Positions 22,629 to 34,620 of a DNA stretch of 64,000 nucleotides are shown here, one piece after another. Source of the stretch: Aspidiotus rigidus. Taxonomy: Eukaryota > Arthropoda > Insecta > Hemiptera > Diaspididae. A program made the position numbers and the translations under genes. The notes below the pieces were generated by a model. That model did not search any database and was not told where the DNA came from. It saw nothing but the letters and a program-made list of their open reading frames with translations. The stretch covers positions 21,157,501 to 21,221,500 of the forward strand of contig JAVHKY010000003.1 of NCBI GenBank assembly GCA_035079385.1, written 5' to 3'. The first letter of the stretch is position 1. Every line of letters begins with the position of its first letter.

Positions 22629-23349
22629 CTACGAAGCAGACAAAGACCCATATAATGAATGAATGTTAGCCACGATCAAAGGAAGAAACGGTAGTCTATA
22701 ATTAATTGAAAAACTACACCATAATAAGACTAAAGAGTATGTTATGTAATGTTCGTTGTTAACTTTTGAACGAACGTTTAGAATTATTAAAATAAATACC
22801 GGGTAAGGTATTTTAATAGTTACATAAAATAATTCAGTAGCGTAGGCTTGCCTACAATCATGACGTTGTAGTAAGGAGAGCTGCACGAGCACGTGTGTAC
22901 AGGAAGTTGAAAAAACTAGTAAAAACGATATTAGTACGCGATGCACACTGCGTGCAGTATCGTGAATTGAAAGTGAATGACCGTTTCAAAGGTATTTGTA
23001 ACATTTGCGGAGACAACACGGCGTCTGAAGGCTATTTTACCATTCATCGATACTCTAGACTGGTTATCGATATCGATGGATGAATAGAATCCAATTATCA
23101 AAGTATGGTTTGGTGGTAAAGTCATGTAGAAGGTAAACGCGGAAAGAGCATCCCCTGAACCTGCGAGAGCGTCTAGAATAATGTACTTCAACTATGAATG
23201 CAGCGAAATTGAAGGTACTGTCATCTCATCTAATTTGTAAGATGTGTGTTTATAAACGCCTTTCATGTAATCGCATTGATTCAAGCGTTATTTTAATTTT
23301 TTCATTTATCTGCCATACTACAGTATATCGCTAAAATTTAGAAACCTCT
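22629..23349. other. Kinase intron sequence
   Basis: This is intronic to the kinase. I see no gene or clear repeat. Short frames are unsupported. Confidence 0.45.
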
Positions 23350-23539
23350 TTCAATCTTGACAGAATACTCAAAGAGTAGAGTAAACGAAAAACCAATTAC
23401 AAAGGCCGCAGATATAAAGGAGAAGATGCGAGATCTTTCGGTTAACAAACCATCATCGGGCAAAGTTAGAACGCCACTGACCCAGATACGACTCATAAAA
23501 CAGAATACCAACGAGATCAGGATTGAACGAGCGAGCCCT

Positions 23540-23970
23540 CGCGCGGTGACTCAAACTCGTAGACCAATTCAACTAAACCTTCGTCGGGAAAATACCTGTT
23601 GAGTACGGTAATATCGTCACTGTTCAGATGACGCACTATTTCGATATTTTCCAACGCAACGCGCTTGAAGTAAGAATTCGTAGCCGAACCTTCCTTGAAA
23701 CTATGACAACTGGAGATAAGGTGGTCCGCAAAGGCCGAATCACCTAAATTACCCTTTCCTCCAGGCCTTAAGGTGCTCCTCTACTCGAATTCCAAGCTGG
23801 CGACCCGTCTCGCCTATGTATACGCATTTACAATCCTTGCACTCCTATTTGTACACTCCGCTCCTCTCCCCCCGCGGGATGGGGTCCTTTAGCCTAACTA
23901 ACAAACCCTTTACAGTGGTGAGGTTATAAAAAGCAGGCCTGAAGCCAAAGGGGCGGAGGACACGAGTCAG
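23540..23970 (-). pseudogene. PLE copy A GIY-YIG endonuclease
   Basis: The frame continues past the TAG. It encodes PIPRGERSGVYK, a second TAG, then ECKDCKCVYIGETGRQLGIR and VEEHLKAWRKGN. This is a GIY-YIG nuclease core (GVY...VYIG) with the conserved Arg of TGRQLGIR. A C-terminal segment (ENIEIVRHLNSDDITVLNRY) follows. In Penelope-like elements this nuclease nicks target DNA for priming. The two nonsense codons make this copy unlikely to be active. Confidence 0.85.
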
Positions 23971-25405
23971 CTAGGATGAAAACTCACCCAAAAACGGGAG
24001 CTTGATCCAACGTAATCTCTTATTATTATTACCACTCAGATCGCGGGGGAGGGAAGTGGTAGAATCAAGGCCCTTCCTCGTAAGTTTTTTACGGACCATA
24101 CGGTCAATGTCCAAGTTGACCTCATTCACAGCGGCCAAGTGCTTAATGGTCGCCAGCTCCTTTTGGAAAGCTGGTTGACTTAGCGGAATGCTAGTCAGTC
24201 GATGAATATAACTATTGAAGGCAGCGATCTTATGAGAAAATGGACAGAAGGACGATCCGTGGACAACTGTATCGGTCGAAGTATCCTTCCTGAATATCGC
24301 AAATTCATGGTCCCCATCTCTATCAGAGATAGTGAGATCCAGAAAATTTATGGAAGAACCTCCAATTTCTGTAGTAAATTTTATGGAGGGATACATTTTA
24401 TTCAGATACTGAAGAAACTCACCAAGGAGCTCTTGAGGACCGGTCCACGCACATAATATATCGTCCACATATCGGTGCCAGTAATGGATGTGACTCAGTA
24501 GCACTTGGCCAGAGGAAAACAAGTCAACCTCAAATCTGGACATAAATATCTCCGAAACGAGAGAGCCCACAGAAGAGCCGATGGGGATTCCTACCTCCTC
24601 AAGAAACTCGTAAAATTTCCCATTGAACTTACAGAAGTTAGGGGACCAGCACGCATTAAGGAGGCCAAAAAATTCCTGTATCTCGTTATGAGGAATGTTG
24701 AACTTTACAAGTAGGTCACCCATATACTGCATAGTATGGGCCTTTGGTATGTTGGGAAAGAGGCCGGCTACATCAAATGAGCAGAGGCTAGTACCCGGAG
24801 GCAAGGTAACATTTTTGAGCCTCTCGGCCAGAGAAACCGAATTTTTAACGGAGTAGGGGGACTCGTACTCGATTCGAGACTTGAACCAACGATCCAAGAA
24901 CTTGGCCAGAAAATAGGCAGGGGAGGAGACGTAGGAGACGACAGGCCGCATAGGAGTATTCATCTTGTGAACTTTTGGCAACCCATAGAGGAGGGGAGGA
25001 ACAGGGTTAGGTACGAGCGGGGCCTTTTTGAGCGAAGAACTTTTTATGATAAACTCACTCCCGTTCACAACCTTCCTAACCTCTTTGACGATAGTTAGGA
25101 AAGTGAGTGAGAACTTCTTGAACCTTGGAAACGTAGGAGGATTTCTCCAGGACTACGATCGCATTACCCTTGTCGGCTTTAGTAAGTATTAACCCCTGGA
25201 CCCTGACCTTCCTCCTCAGATTATCTATCACCTCACATGAGTAATTGTTTATACCAGGGAGGGGGGTGTCGCGGACTAGTTGAGCGCAAGCTGATTGAAT
25301 ATTCACGCCGGGACCCATTTTTATGGTCAGGTCGGCAACGACATTAGCAAGAGTTTCATCTTTAGGAAGGGGAAGTAGGCCAAATTTTAGACCCTTCTCC
25401 CACAA
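23971..25405 (-). pseudogene. PLE copy A reverse transcriptase
   Basis: The segment 25405-25076 carries the pre-RT region (GLILTKADKGNAIVVLEKSS), and 25068-23971 carries the RT in the next frame, so one frameshift separates them. Motifs seen are PPLLYGLPKVHKMNTPMRPV, SLCSFDVAGLFPNIP, GIPIGSSVGSLVSEIFMSRF and the catalytic HRYVDDILCAW near 24456-24475. INFLDLTISDRDG and FCPFSHKIAAFNSYIHR follow. The LYGLPKVHK and FDVAGLFPNIP motifs are typical of Penelope RTs. The frame ends at a TAG that replaces a Lys codon relative to copy B. Confidence 0.88.
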
Positions 25406-25413
25406 ATGTATGT

Positions 25414-25882
25414 TTCATCTTGCGAGAATTGCGTCTGGGTGTAATTAATAATGCGGGGCTGGAAATTTCGAACAACACCATTATTAGCACAAATATTTTT
25501 GAAGGCAATAGCATTGGAGTTCAAAAGGGAGGAAATTTTCTTTTATTTTTTGGCTTTGAGCTCAACCTCAAAATCCCAGCAATCCTCATTAACCTTCCGA
25601 ATAAACCGATCGAACTCACCTGGCGGAAGCAAACTAGAAAGCCTGGAATGGACGAGGAGATTGAGACGAGTAGTAACATTCAGACGACCATACCATCTTC
25701 TCAGCTCGGAACGAATCCATTTGTTAGTGATGGTTCCTCTAATTTTCGAGTGGTGTACTTACAGTCAGAGTATAAACGAAACTTTACCAACTTAGGTTTT
25801 AAGCGCAGCCTTAAACATTTGCGGAGGAACGAAATATGCGAAGAATAAGAACAACACCCAGACGCAATTCTCGCAAGATGAA
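25414..25882. repeat. Inverted head-to-head junction of the PLE pair
   Basis: CATCTTGCGAGAATTGCGTC at about 25416-25435 and GACGCAATTCTCGCAAGATG at about 25862-25881 are exact inverses. Copy A continues 5' through the interval between them. Copy B begins near 25856. Confidence 0.8.
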
Positions 25883-27430
25883 ACGTATTTGTTGGAGAAG
25901 GGTCTAAAATTTGGCCTACCTCCCCTTCCTAAAGATGAAACTCTTGCTAATGTCGTTGCCGACCTGACCATAAAAATTGGTCCAGGCCCATACTATGCAG
26001 TGTATGGGTGACCTACTTGTAAAGTTCAACGTTCCTCATAACGAGATACAGGAATTTTTTGGCCTCCTTAAAGCGTGCTGGTCACCTAACTTCTGTAAGT
26101 TCAATGGGAAATTTTACGAGTTTCCTGAGGAGGTAGGAATCCCCATCGGCTCTCCTATGGGCTCTCTCGTTTCGGAGATATTTATGTCCAGATTTGAGGT
26201 TGACGTTTTCCTCTGGCGAAGTGTTACTGAGTCACATCCATTACTGGCACCGATATGTGGACGATATATTATGTGCGTGGACCGGTCCTCAAGAGCTCCT
26301 TGGTGAGTTTCTTCAGTATCGGAATAAAATGTATCCCTCTATAAAATTCACTACAGAAATTGGAGGTTCTTCCATAAACCATCTGGATCTCACTATCTCT
26401 GATAGAGATGGGGACCATGAATTTGCGATATTCAGGAAGGATACTTCGACCGATACAGTTGTCCACGGATCGTCCTTCTGTCCATTTTCTCATAAGATCG
26501 CTGCCTTCAATAGTTATATTCATCGACTGACTAGCATTCCGCTAAGTCAACCAGCTTTCCAAAAGGAGCTGGCGACCATTAAGCACTTGGCCGCTGTGAA
26601 TGAGGTCAACTTGGACATTGACCGTATGGTCCGTAAAAAACTTACGAGGAAGGGCCTTGATTCTACCACTTCCCTCCCCCGCGATCTGAGTGCTAATAAT
26701 AATAAGAGATTACGTTGGATCAAGCTCCCGTTTTTGGGTGAGTTTTTCATCCAAGCTGACTCGTGTCCTCCGCCCCTTTGGCTTCAGGCCTGCTTTTTAT
26801 AACCTCACTACTGTGAAGGGTTCGTTTGTTAGGCTAAAGGAGCCCATCCCGCGGGGGGAGAGGAGCGGAGTGTACAAATTGGAGTGCAGGGTTGTAACGG
26901 CGTAGACATAGGCGAGACGGTTCGCCAGCTTGGAATTCGAGTAGAGGAGCACCTTAAGGCCTGGAGGAAAGGGTAATTTAGGTGATTCGGCCTTTGCGGA
27001 CCACCTTATCTCCAGTTGTCATAGTTTCAAGGAAGGTTCGGCTACGAATTCTTACTTCAAGCGCGTTGCGTTGGAAAATATCGAAATAGTGCGTCATCTG
27101 AACAGTGACGATATTACCGTACTCAACAGGTATTTTCCCGACGAAGGTTTAGTTGAATTGGTCTACGAGTTTGAGTCACCTCGCGAGGGCTCGCTAGTTC
27201 AATCCTGATCTCGTTGGTATTCTGTTTTATGAATCGTATCTGGGTCAGTGGCGTTCTAACTTTGCCCGATGATGGTTTGTTAACCGAAAGATCTCGCATC
27301 TTCTCCTTTATATCTGCGGCCTTTGTAATTGGTTTTTCGTTTACTCTACTCTTTGAGTATTCTGTCATTATGTCGAGCCGTAATGTTTCGGACCGTGTCA
27401 ACTCTTTCAATCTCTTTCCGCTGAGTCAAA
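25856..27430 (+). mobile_element. Penelope-like element, copy B, internally deleted
   Basis: This plus-strand copy is about 95% similar by eye to copy A. It starts at ACCCAGACGCAATTCTCGCA, keeps the LLEKGLKFGLPPLPKDETLA stretch, then jumps near 25975-25990 directly to the mid-RT sequence AHTMQCMGDLLVKF. This removes the N-terminal half of the RT (about 580 bp relative to A). The remaining RT is in two frames (25977-26306 and 26194-26802), with YVDD near 26253-26264. GIY-YIG remnants follow (PIPRGERSGVYKLEC, then a frameshift). Its 3' region extends past the point where copy A ends. Confidence 0.87.
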
Positions 27431-28680
27431 GTGCAGCGCGACGGTAGCGCTGCCCAATTCAAATTGCTGATGAGTGATGAGAGCTGCAACAGACTGACTA
27501 GTGCAGTGACGCGTTGAATGATGCACGTTTCAAAGGAGGTCTTGTGGCCAGTTTTACCAAAAATCTAATTGTTGATTTAGTGCTAATTCGAGTTGAAATC
27601 GCTAAAATCGGACGATTTATTGGCCGAATCGGAGCCTAACCTGTCAAGTGTCTTTAGGCTCGATGGTAGAACTGACCTTAAGGGCTTCTTCATATTTTTC
27701 CCGATACATTTTCTTAAGTGATCTCCCCGCCTGCAAGCCCTCCGACCTAAGTATAACTTATTGGTCGACACTATTCCAAGTCCTTCCTCTTTAGGTAATT
27801 CCTCAACTTGATCACCAATAGTCCACTGTGTACATCAAAATCATCGTCGGCTTCAAATAAATTATTTATACCAACCTTGAACAATTCTTGTTGGCAAGAC
27901 TACAAGAAAATATCCTCCCTTTTTCCTTTAGCTTTGCATTAAGACCTATGATCTCAACACCTTTTATTTCACGTTATCATTGCAGAAATTCCTCATTTCG
28001 CGACACTCCACATTATCCTTTTGAGCTAGAGCCCTCAGACCCTAATCAGGGTTTGTTGTACTGATGAACAGTCTATTACTGCGCCCTCCAGCTAGCACAT
28101 TGCTGTACAAGTTGAACAAAAGAAAATACAGCCACGTAACGGGGCTTCTTTTATTCAACTTATGAGGAATCCCTCCAACTCATTGCTCTACAACTCTGAG
28201 TCGCTGCACCACTAAGTAATGCGACATTCTGTTGCAGCACTTATCAGCGATAGTCTGATACTAAATCACACTCAACAACAGACCGTCACTGTATGGCTGC
28301 ACTAGTCATCAACAGTCAATTGAGGCCGGCTGCACGCTAGACGCGTTATGATCGGCAAAATTGAAGATGGGATCAGGTTAGTTTTCCCATTAAAATGTTC
28401 ATTGAGAACATAATTTGGGAACAAAACAACGTAGGAGAAAAATTGAGATAATAAAATTTCTAGAACATAAAATCGCCCACAAGCGATTTTCTCTTACAAA
28501 AATTCATTTGGATCGATTTAAGGAAACCTTCCGCCCGTCAGCTGCACTACGCATCAATTATTCCGTTTTTTGTATGCGCGCGACGCTAGCGCTCTCTGGC
28601 CCAAATTTCTGTATCATTCAATACCTTCCTGCACCGGCATTCAGAGACTGCTACTGCACTCATCCAGGCTTGCGATTTTT
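27431..28680. other. Kinase intron sequence
   Basis: I see no gene. Short TGCA-containing motifs such as GTGCAGTGACGCG and CTGCAACAGACTG recur loosely. They may be old repeat sequence. Confidence 0.4.
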
Positions 28681-29085
28681 TAAACAGACGATGTTTAAAA
28701 CGTGTTTAAAACACGTTTAAAACGCACAAAAAAATCAAAATAATTGTGTTTCAAACAGGAATACGATTGTTTTTTTTTTTTCTCAATATTTTCATTATTA
28801 TTCTGCAAGACAAATGAATATTTGACAATTTTTCCAGGGTTGAAAAAGTAAAAAAAAAAAAAATTAGAACGTTGTTTTAATAATAAAGTTGTTTCAAACG
28901 ATGTTTAAAACATTCAAAAAAACGATAGTTAAAACTCAGAAAATGTGTCCCAAACAATAATTGAATGATTTAAAACAGTTTCAAACAATGTTTAAAACAT
29001 TTAAAATGTGTTTTAAACAAGGAATTAAAAACCATGATTTAAAACATGTCTTAAACATAAAATCTGTTTTAAACTGAAAAAAAAA
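28681..29085. repeat. Cluster of GTTTAAAAC motifs
   Basis: At least seven copies of GTTTAAAAC or its inverse GTTTTAAAC, plus diverged ones, occur in about 400 bp. Three are nearly contiguous at 28691-28722. Poly-T and poly-A tracts are interspersed. The pattern is palindromic simple-sequence repeat and has no coding frame. Confidence 0.7.
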
Positions 29086-32000
29086 AAAAAAAACATTTTT
29101 TTGTTGTTTTTTCTTTTTGCAACTCTGCACTCGTCACTCGTCAACAATTCAATCCAGAAACCGCTATAGCGTCGCGCTGCACTCTACAAATTTAATGGGA
29201 TGAACCAATCTTCAATTCTGCTTCATTTAAGAGTTTTCCTATTCAAGCTGGACAGCGCTAGTATCGCGCTCTACAAAAATCAGAAAATTACTGCGCAAAT
29301 AAAGGGCAAAAGGTACCTTTAAAACGACCCAAATCAATTTTTATGAGAGACAATAATTAGAAGAAAATTTTACACTCCTTACTTTTTTTCTCTTTATTGT
29401 CTCTTAAATTGCTTCATTATCAAGTTATTTTGGGACTACTTACTGAACATTTGAATAAAGAAATCGCCCTGCTCCCGTTTTCAATCATTCCAATTGTAAC
29501 GCCCCTAGTGGATGACTGGTCCAAATATACCTCCATAATTATTTCAATACCTCTTCTAAATTCAATAGAAGTACCATTACTGTTGAATGAACCACGCGCG
29601 TTGTTAACGATCCTGGCGGATGCCAATTTGAATTATCCCTTACTAAACCCATGGTCACTTCAAAGGAATGCCAGAACATACGCAGATTTGGCAATGATGA
29701 AAAGAGCTGTTATTAGTAATTCGGTTCTGTAAGTTATAAACTTACACTATTTGGACTTCACAGCAAAGTAGCTGACATTTAGTGGCCGTTATTTCTAAGT
29801 ATTGCCATTGGTTGTTCTTATCAATGTTAGAATGATGTGACGTGGCGAATCTAGCGCGCCACTGCTCTGTCAAGTCTAAATATCAACCTACGCACACACG
29901 TAGTGGCATTTAGCAAATATTCTTATGAGAGCAAGTATTTGTAATTTAGAAAATAAGAAAGGGGAAAGTACCTATTGAACCAAAAACTGCGTAATCATTG
30001 TCAGGGACGCACAAGGATAATACGAGTAGCTAAAATTTGGGCCACATTTGAAGATGGTAAAAGAATACCCAGGTTTATAATTTTTTTTTTTTTGAGTGAC
30101 CCTAGCGGATGACCAATCCAAATAGACTGTTGAACAGCTACAGTCTGGTACCAAGTGGTGTAGCATGGCTGCCTTAGAGCCGGAACATTTACAAACCGAC
30201 AAAGCTGTGCAAGTAGGCCAACTTTTTTTGAGTGGTTGCGTCTTATATATACGAGTAGAAAGATCTTGCCATTCATCTACGGTTCATTACTGCACTAGTG
30301 AGCAATAGATCATTGCAACACTATTACTACACTGTAAAAAATATTGTCAATTTTTTAGATACACCATCTTAATGTACACAGCATCCAACTAAAATCAATT
30401 GATTTTGAGTGAAAGGTGACGGAATTTAGAAAGCAGATGCATATGAGTGAAGCGCGCAAGATTAAGTTTTATAAGCGTATTTAAGCTTCGCAATCCAGCA
30501 TAATGAGTGAGATTAAAAATGGGTCTTTGTCTATTATCTACATAACTCTAAGATGTACAGAATCTAAAGTTAAATTGTTCTTATGATGAGAACTAAAATT
30601 TAGAATACGAGCCCAAAGGTGGAATACAAAATGAATTCATCGCGAGCCATGGGTTTCGATTTTATAACACCATATTTTTGCTATTGAATCTTCATGAATA
30701 ATTCTATTGTCTCCAATTCCATATTTTGATACTCCATAATTTTATTTTTGTATGAACACAACAGCCCCCGTAACTAACCACCTGCGTGTGTTAGGGCATT
30801 TGATATATTTCAATCGGGGCCTAAAAAATTGTTTGCTCCCTCTGCTCAGAAGGAAAAATCTGCCAGATGACCTGGCGTTGGCTACGTGACTGTGTCTCAA
30901 TTTCATCTTCTTCACCACTTCAACTCACTTTTGACTGTTCCCTCAATGATTTTCTATCTACACAAGGTTTTCATCACTGTACCATTTTTTACCGCTATTT
31001 TTCTCCTTTTTTGTATGGGTGCAATCGTCTCTCTTATTGGAAGAGACTCAGGTGCCGCAAATAGTTTTTTTGGAAGAACTCAGAAAATAGGCTTTTTCCC
31101 ATCTAATATCAATAAATCCCCCTTCTCTTTCTTGCCTTATCCAATTGTACTCTAGTCAAGTAAGTAGGTAGCTAATATTAAATACTATTGGTAAATTTCT
31201 ATTCGACGAGAAATCTGATTTGGAGTAGACTGTATAGAATAATAAGACCTGCAATTTTAGATTATTTGTCATATTTTTTTTAGACCATTTCTTCAAAAGT
31301 CGTCTTCCTCATTTCTCTCAAATTTCTCCCTCCTCGATCTTTGATATTTTTTCCTCGTGTGCCCTTTTCGTTCAGATCGTCATTCTGCAAAATTCAAAAA
31401 AACTTATTTTCGACTCTTCTTTCTTACCACAAAAACGATACACTACCTAGTTTTTTCAAACAAACGTGCAGACGTAAAATAAAGTTCACGGAAAAGTACA
31501 TCCATTATACGATCTATTTTCCTACATAATTCTAGCGTACATCGCGATTTTATAATTTTTAATCAACTCGTGTTCATAAAATGTTCTCATTAAAACGTAT
31601 TAGGATTTTATCGTACGAAAATCGTAGAATTAGTTTCCTGTGCATCAACCTGTAAAGTTGAGCTGTTCCATCTTCCAGGTCAAAAAATCGTTTCGAATAT
31701 CCCAATAGTGGCCGCAGTGCAGAGACTTAATTTTTCGAAAACATCGATGTATAGAAGATTAATTTTATACAATTTTTTTCAACCAGCATAGGTACGAATT
31801 TAGAGTTTGGGAAGAGGAATTCATAATCCTAAATCACTTCTAGAAGTTTTGTATAATAGGTAACACTAATACATAATTAAAAAATAGCGCATTACTTATG
31901 TTATATGGTATTCAAATTGCTCCGATGCATTCAAAATGAAGTTTCCTTTTTTTATTCAATTTTTCCTTTAATAAAAAAAATCAGTAATGATATGTAGGTG

Positions 32001-32357
32001 AGTCGAGACCCTACCATCATGAAAATTGATAATATCTTACGTAATAGGAAGTGACTATCACTTTCAACGTATGGTTAGTAATACAAAGTATGAATAAATT
32101 TGACTAAGAGGAGATACAAGTACCTGGTTTTATAAATCTATTACCAGACCAGCTTGATAATATTTAGTACACGTAAGCACACATAAGGCTGATATAGATT
32201 AAATACATAAAAAATATTGGAGTACCTATACGTCAGCTACGAACTAAAAATAGCACAGAAATTTAAAAAAAATATCGGCATACACGCACCTAATTGTAGC
32301 ACAAACTTACGAGAAACTTGTCTGAAAATAAAAATTTTTGACGGTACAGCTACTTAC
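29086..32357. other. Kinase intron sequence
   Basis: No gene is supported. CCCTAGTGGATGACTGGTCC near 29503-29522 and CCCTAGCGGATGACCAATCC near 30101-30120 are two copies of a short dispersed repeat in the same orientation. Hydrophobic short frames at 30867-31155 have no recognisable domain. Confidence 0.45.
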
Positions 32358-32510
32358 TCTCGATCTTTGATTAGAAGTCTAGAAATGAAATCTTTGGCGT
32401 CTTTTGAAATGTCGTTGAAAGACTCATCTTCGAAATCGTATTGAGCGATAGTAACATTGGCCATGGTTTGTATTTCAGTTTCTCCCATAAATGGAGATAA
32501 ACCAGATAAG
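32358..32510 (-). CDS. Strn-Mlck: Kinase exon, subdomains IX-X
   Basis: This is a 153-bp exon with acceptor CTTCCAG and donor GAGA/GTAAGT. It encodes LSGLSPFMGETEIQTMANVT, AQYDFEDESFNDIS and FISRLLIKDR. SGLSPFMG and the F-helix to H-helix spacing are typical of the MLCK/titin kinase group. It ends in phase 2 (GA), which both last exons complete identically. Confidence 0.9.
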
Positions 32511-32589
32511 CTGGAAGGAACAATAATATGTTTTAAGGAGTGGTATACAACACATCAGTCTAAATGTCTCGAGAGAAGCAAACATTGCA

Positions 32590-32790
32590 ACTCTTAATAT
32601 GTCGACCGTCGATTTGACGACGGGTTTCGATCGATAACCGATGTCAAATCAACTGAAACTTCAATTTTTTTAAAGTCTCAGTCGATTTTGCGTCGATATA
32701 AAATTGATCTCAGGTCAACATCGATATCAGGTTGATATGAGGTCGACAAAATATTGACTCCATTTCGACTTATTTTCCACGTCGCAATTG
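32590..32790. repeat. GTCGA-rich repeat fragment
   Basis: Dense GTCGA / TCGAC motifs (GTCGACCGTCGATTTGACGA, AGGTCGACAAAATATTGACT) resemble the interior of the element at 8853-9550. No clear inverted ends are visible here. Confidence 0.55.
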
Positions 32791-33344
32791 AATTTGAAAT
32801 ACCGTCACGGCAACTGGTCCCCATCCCATATATTTAGGACCCCGGAACAGAAATCTGAAGGAACCGGATCCCGCGATCGGGTTCTAAACAAAAAGGAACG
32901 GATCCCACATTCGGTTTTTAGAACCGGACCAGAGGTGACCGGGTCTCGCGATCGGGTTCTAAAACGGTAACCCAAAAACCTGTTTTATGAGTCATATGGG
33001 ATTTGGTATAGAAAATTCAAGGAAGCCTAGACCTAGATAAAGCTATTATAAAGAAAGACCTCCTATAATAAGCCTATTATAATATAGTTTGAGAGTCTAA
33101 ATTTTTCTCGAATCTCCAGCTATGATAGCTCGAGAGTTGAAATTTTTCCAAGTCCCCCTCCCATCACATATAGTTTGAGAGTCGAAATTTTAACCGGGAA
33201 CCTGTTTTATGGGGGGCTTTTTGAGAAATTTGCGACGGCTTCCTTAACGAAGTTGAACGAGGAACGCAGGAAACCTGTTTTTATGAGTCATATGGGATTT
33301 GGTATCGAGAATTCAAGGAAGCCTAGACCTAGATAAAGCTAGTA
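32791..33344. repeat. Copies of the 45-bp-minisatellite element
   Basis: Ends of the family recognised here are CCTGTTTTATGAGTCATATG near 32981-33000, GGGAACCTGTTTTATGGGG near 33199-33217, and CAGGAAACCTGTTTTTATGA near 33268-33287. AAGCCTAGACCTAGATAAAG segments follow the first and third ends. Two diverged 45-bp units lie between. The segment GGCTTCCTTAACGAAGTTGA at 33237-33256 matches the right end of the copy at 3323-3352. A CCGGATCCCGCGATCGGGTT-type short repeat occurs at 32860-32965. Confidence 0.75.
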
Positions 33345-34543
33345 CGTGGGTGATTCTCCAAAAATTTGCACCTTCGAGTCCTGAGATAATTACGTGTGTT
33401 TCTATGGCCTTATTAATTATTTTTTAAACTTGAATTAGTTGAAGACAAGTCTAATGAACACCCCCACGTAATTACCGAAACCCGACCACACCCCCCACCC
33501 CTTCAAAAAAGTGGTCAAAACCTCATTTTATCACTTCTGTGGCGCGTCCAAAACTCGTTTTTTCAACTTTAGAGTACTCTACCACTTTACAATGCGGCGT
33601 TTCTGTCTACGAACATGGAATTCTTGGAAGAAGTGAGACAGAGCTATCACACTATACGTTTGAAAATTTTTTTACTACTTATTGGCACATGTGGTGATGC
33701 ATTTTCTGTTAGTCCCCATTTTCTATCTCACTTCTGTGGCGTCATAGATGATACTGAATTCCAAGAAAACGGTCACGTGATCTTCAAACAGACCGATCTC
33801 GTTGCCTTGTATGTAAGGCACACAATTCACATAGATAGTGTTTGTTTGTCAGAAAGACATCAGTATTTGTTCACTCGAGCTAAGAGACTGACGGTGGTTG
33901 CTGGTCGTTCCTAATTCTCACGCCTGTGAGCAGAGATTTTACGTGATTGAGTAAGTATTAAATTTTCTTTTTTGATTATTTTTACTCGCGGACCCGGCAG
34001 CACTGACTGTCATCAAGCAGAACATCCGAAGACTGCATCGCTTTGAATTACGCGCCCTCTTTGTGAGTGAATTCTCACACCTGTGTCGTCTCACTCCTGT
34101 GTAACACACATTATTCATCTTCCACAGAAGTGAGAATGCTGATGAAATGTACAATTTTATTATCACTCCTGTGTCAGCAATCTCATTCCTGTGTCACAAC
34201 ATCATAAATAAAATTCCTGCATGTAATTAAGGGATTTTGGAGGCGTCCTTTTGGAATACATGTTCTGAAGGGACTGTACATGTATATTGAAAAAAAAAAT
34301 TGAAAAAGAGTATATTATAGGAGTAAAAGCCATCTTTTTGACATTCTCTCACTTCTGTGTCACAACCCCCACCAAAAAAAATTTATTGCTCGCCAACTAT
34401 TATACATTAGGAAGGATCCCTGAGGATACAAGTTCTGGAGTATGTAACTGTCAACTTTATTTAAAAAAAACTACCAAAAACGAAGAAAAAAAAATTAAAT
34501 AATTTAAAGTTGAAATGTGCAATTTTTTGGAGAATCACCCACG
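33345..34543. mobile_element. TA-flanked non-autonomous DNA transposon
   Basis: Terminal inverted repeats CGTGGGTGATTCTCCAAAAA (left) and its inverse ending GGAGAATCACCCACG (right) bound a 1199-bp element. TA at 33343-33344 and TA at 34544-34545 flank it, inside a copy of the 45-bp-family element. The interior has about ten copies of a TCACTTCTGTG / TCACTCCTGTGTCAC motif in both orientations. A 99-residue frame (33615-33914) has no recognised domain. TA duplication suggests a Tc1/mariner-like mechanism, but no transposase is seen. Confidence 0.8.
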
Positions 34544-34620
34544 TATAAAGAAGGAGACTTACTACAAGCCTAGTATAATATCGTTCGAGAGTCTAAATTT
34601 TTCTCGAATCTCGAGCTATA

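Larger units (their letters stand above)
23350..25850 (-). mobile_element. Penelope-like element, copy A
   Basis: This is a nearly full-length coding region on the minus strand. The degraded N-terminal part (about 25850-25400) contains FDRFIRKVNEDCWDFEVELK. A conserved LWEKGLKFGLLPLPKDETLA stretch follows, then the RT domain, then a GIY-YIG endonuclease, then shared 3' sequence to about 23350. RT upstream of GIY-YIG is diagnostic of Penelope-like retroelements. Lesions include N-terminal stops, a frameshift near 25070-25100, and two in-frame TAG codons after the RT. It forms a head-to-head pair with copy B, starting 6 bp apart. Confidence 0.88.

Noticed and set aside
23357..23602. Frame beginning MTEYSKSRVNEKPITK, also present at 27123-27410 on the other strand
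   Set aside because: It is the antisense of the Penelope-like element 3' region. It is conserved only because both element copies carry it.
29397..29732. 111-residue plus-strand frame
   Set aside because: Part of it overlaps a short dispersed repeat also found near 30100. There is no domain or splice evidence.
30867..31155. Hydrophobic membrane-like frames
   Set aside because: They are short, overlapping in two frames, T-rich and without a recognisable family.
33615..33914. 99-residue frame inside the TA-flanked element
   Set aside because: It has no transposase motif (no DDE/D spacing, no helix-turn-helix) and no match I recognise.
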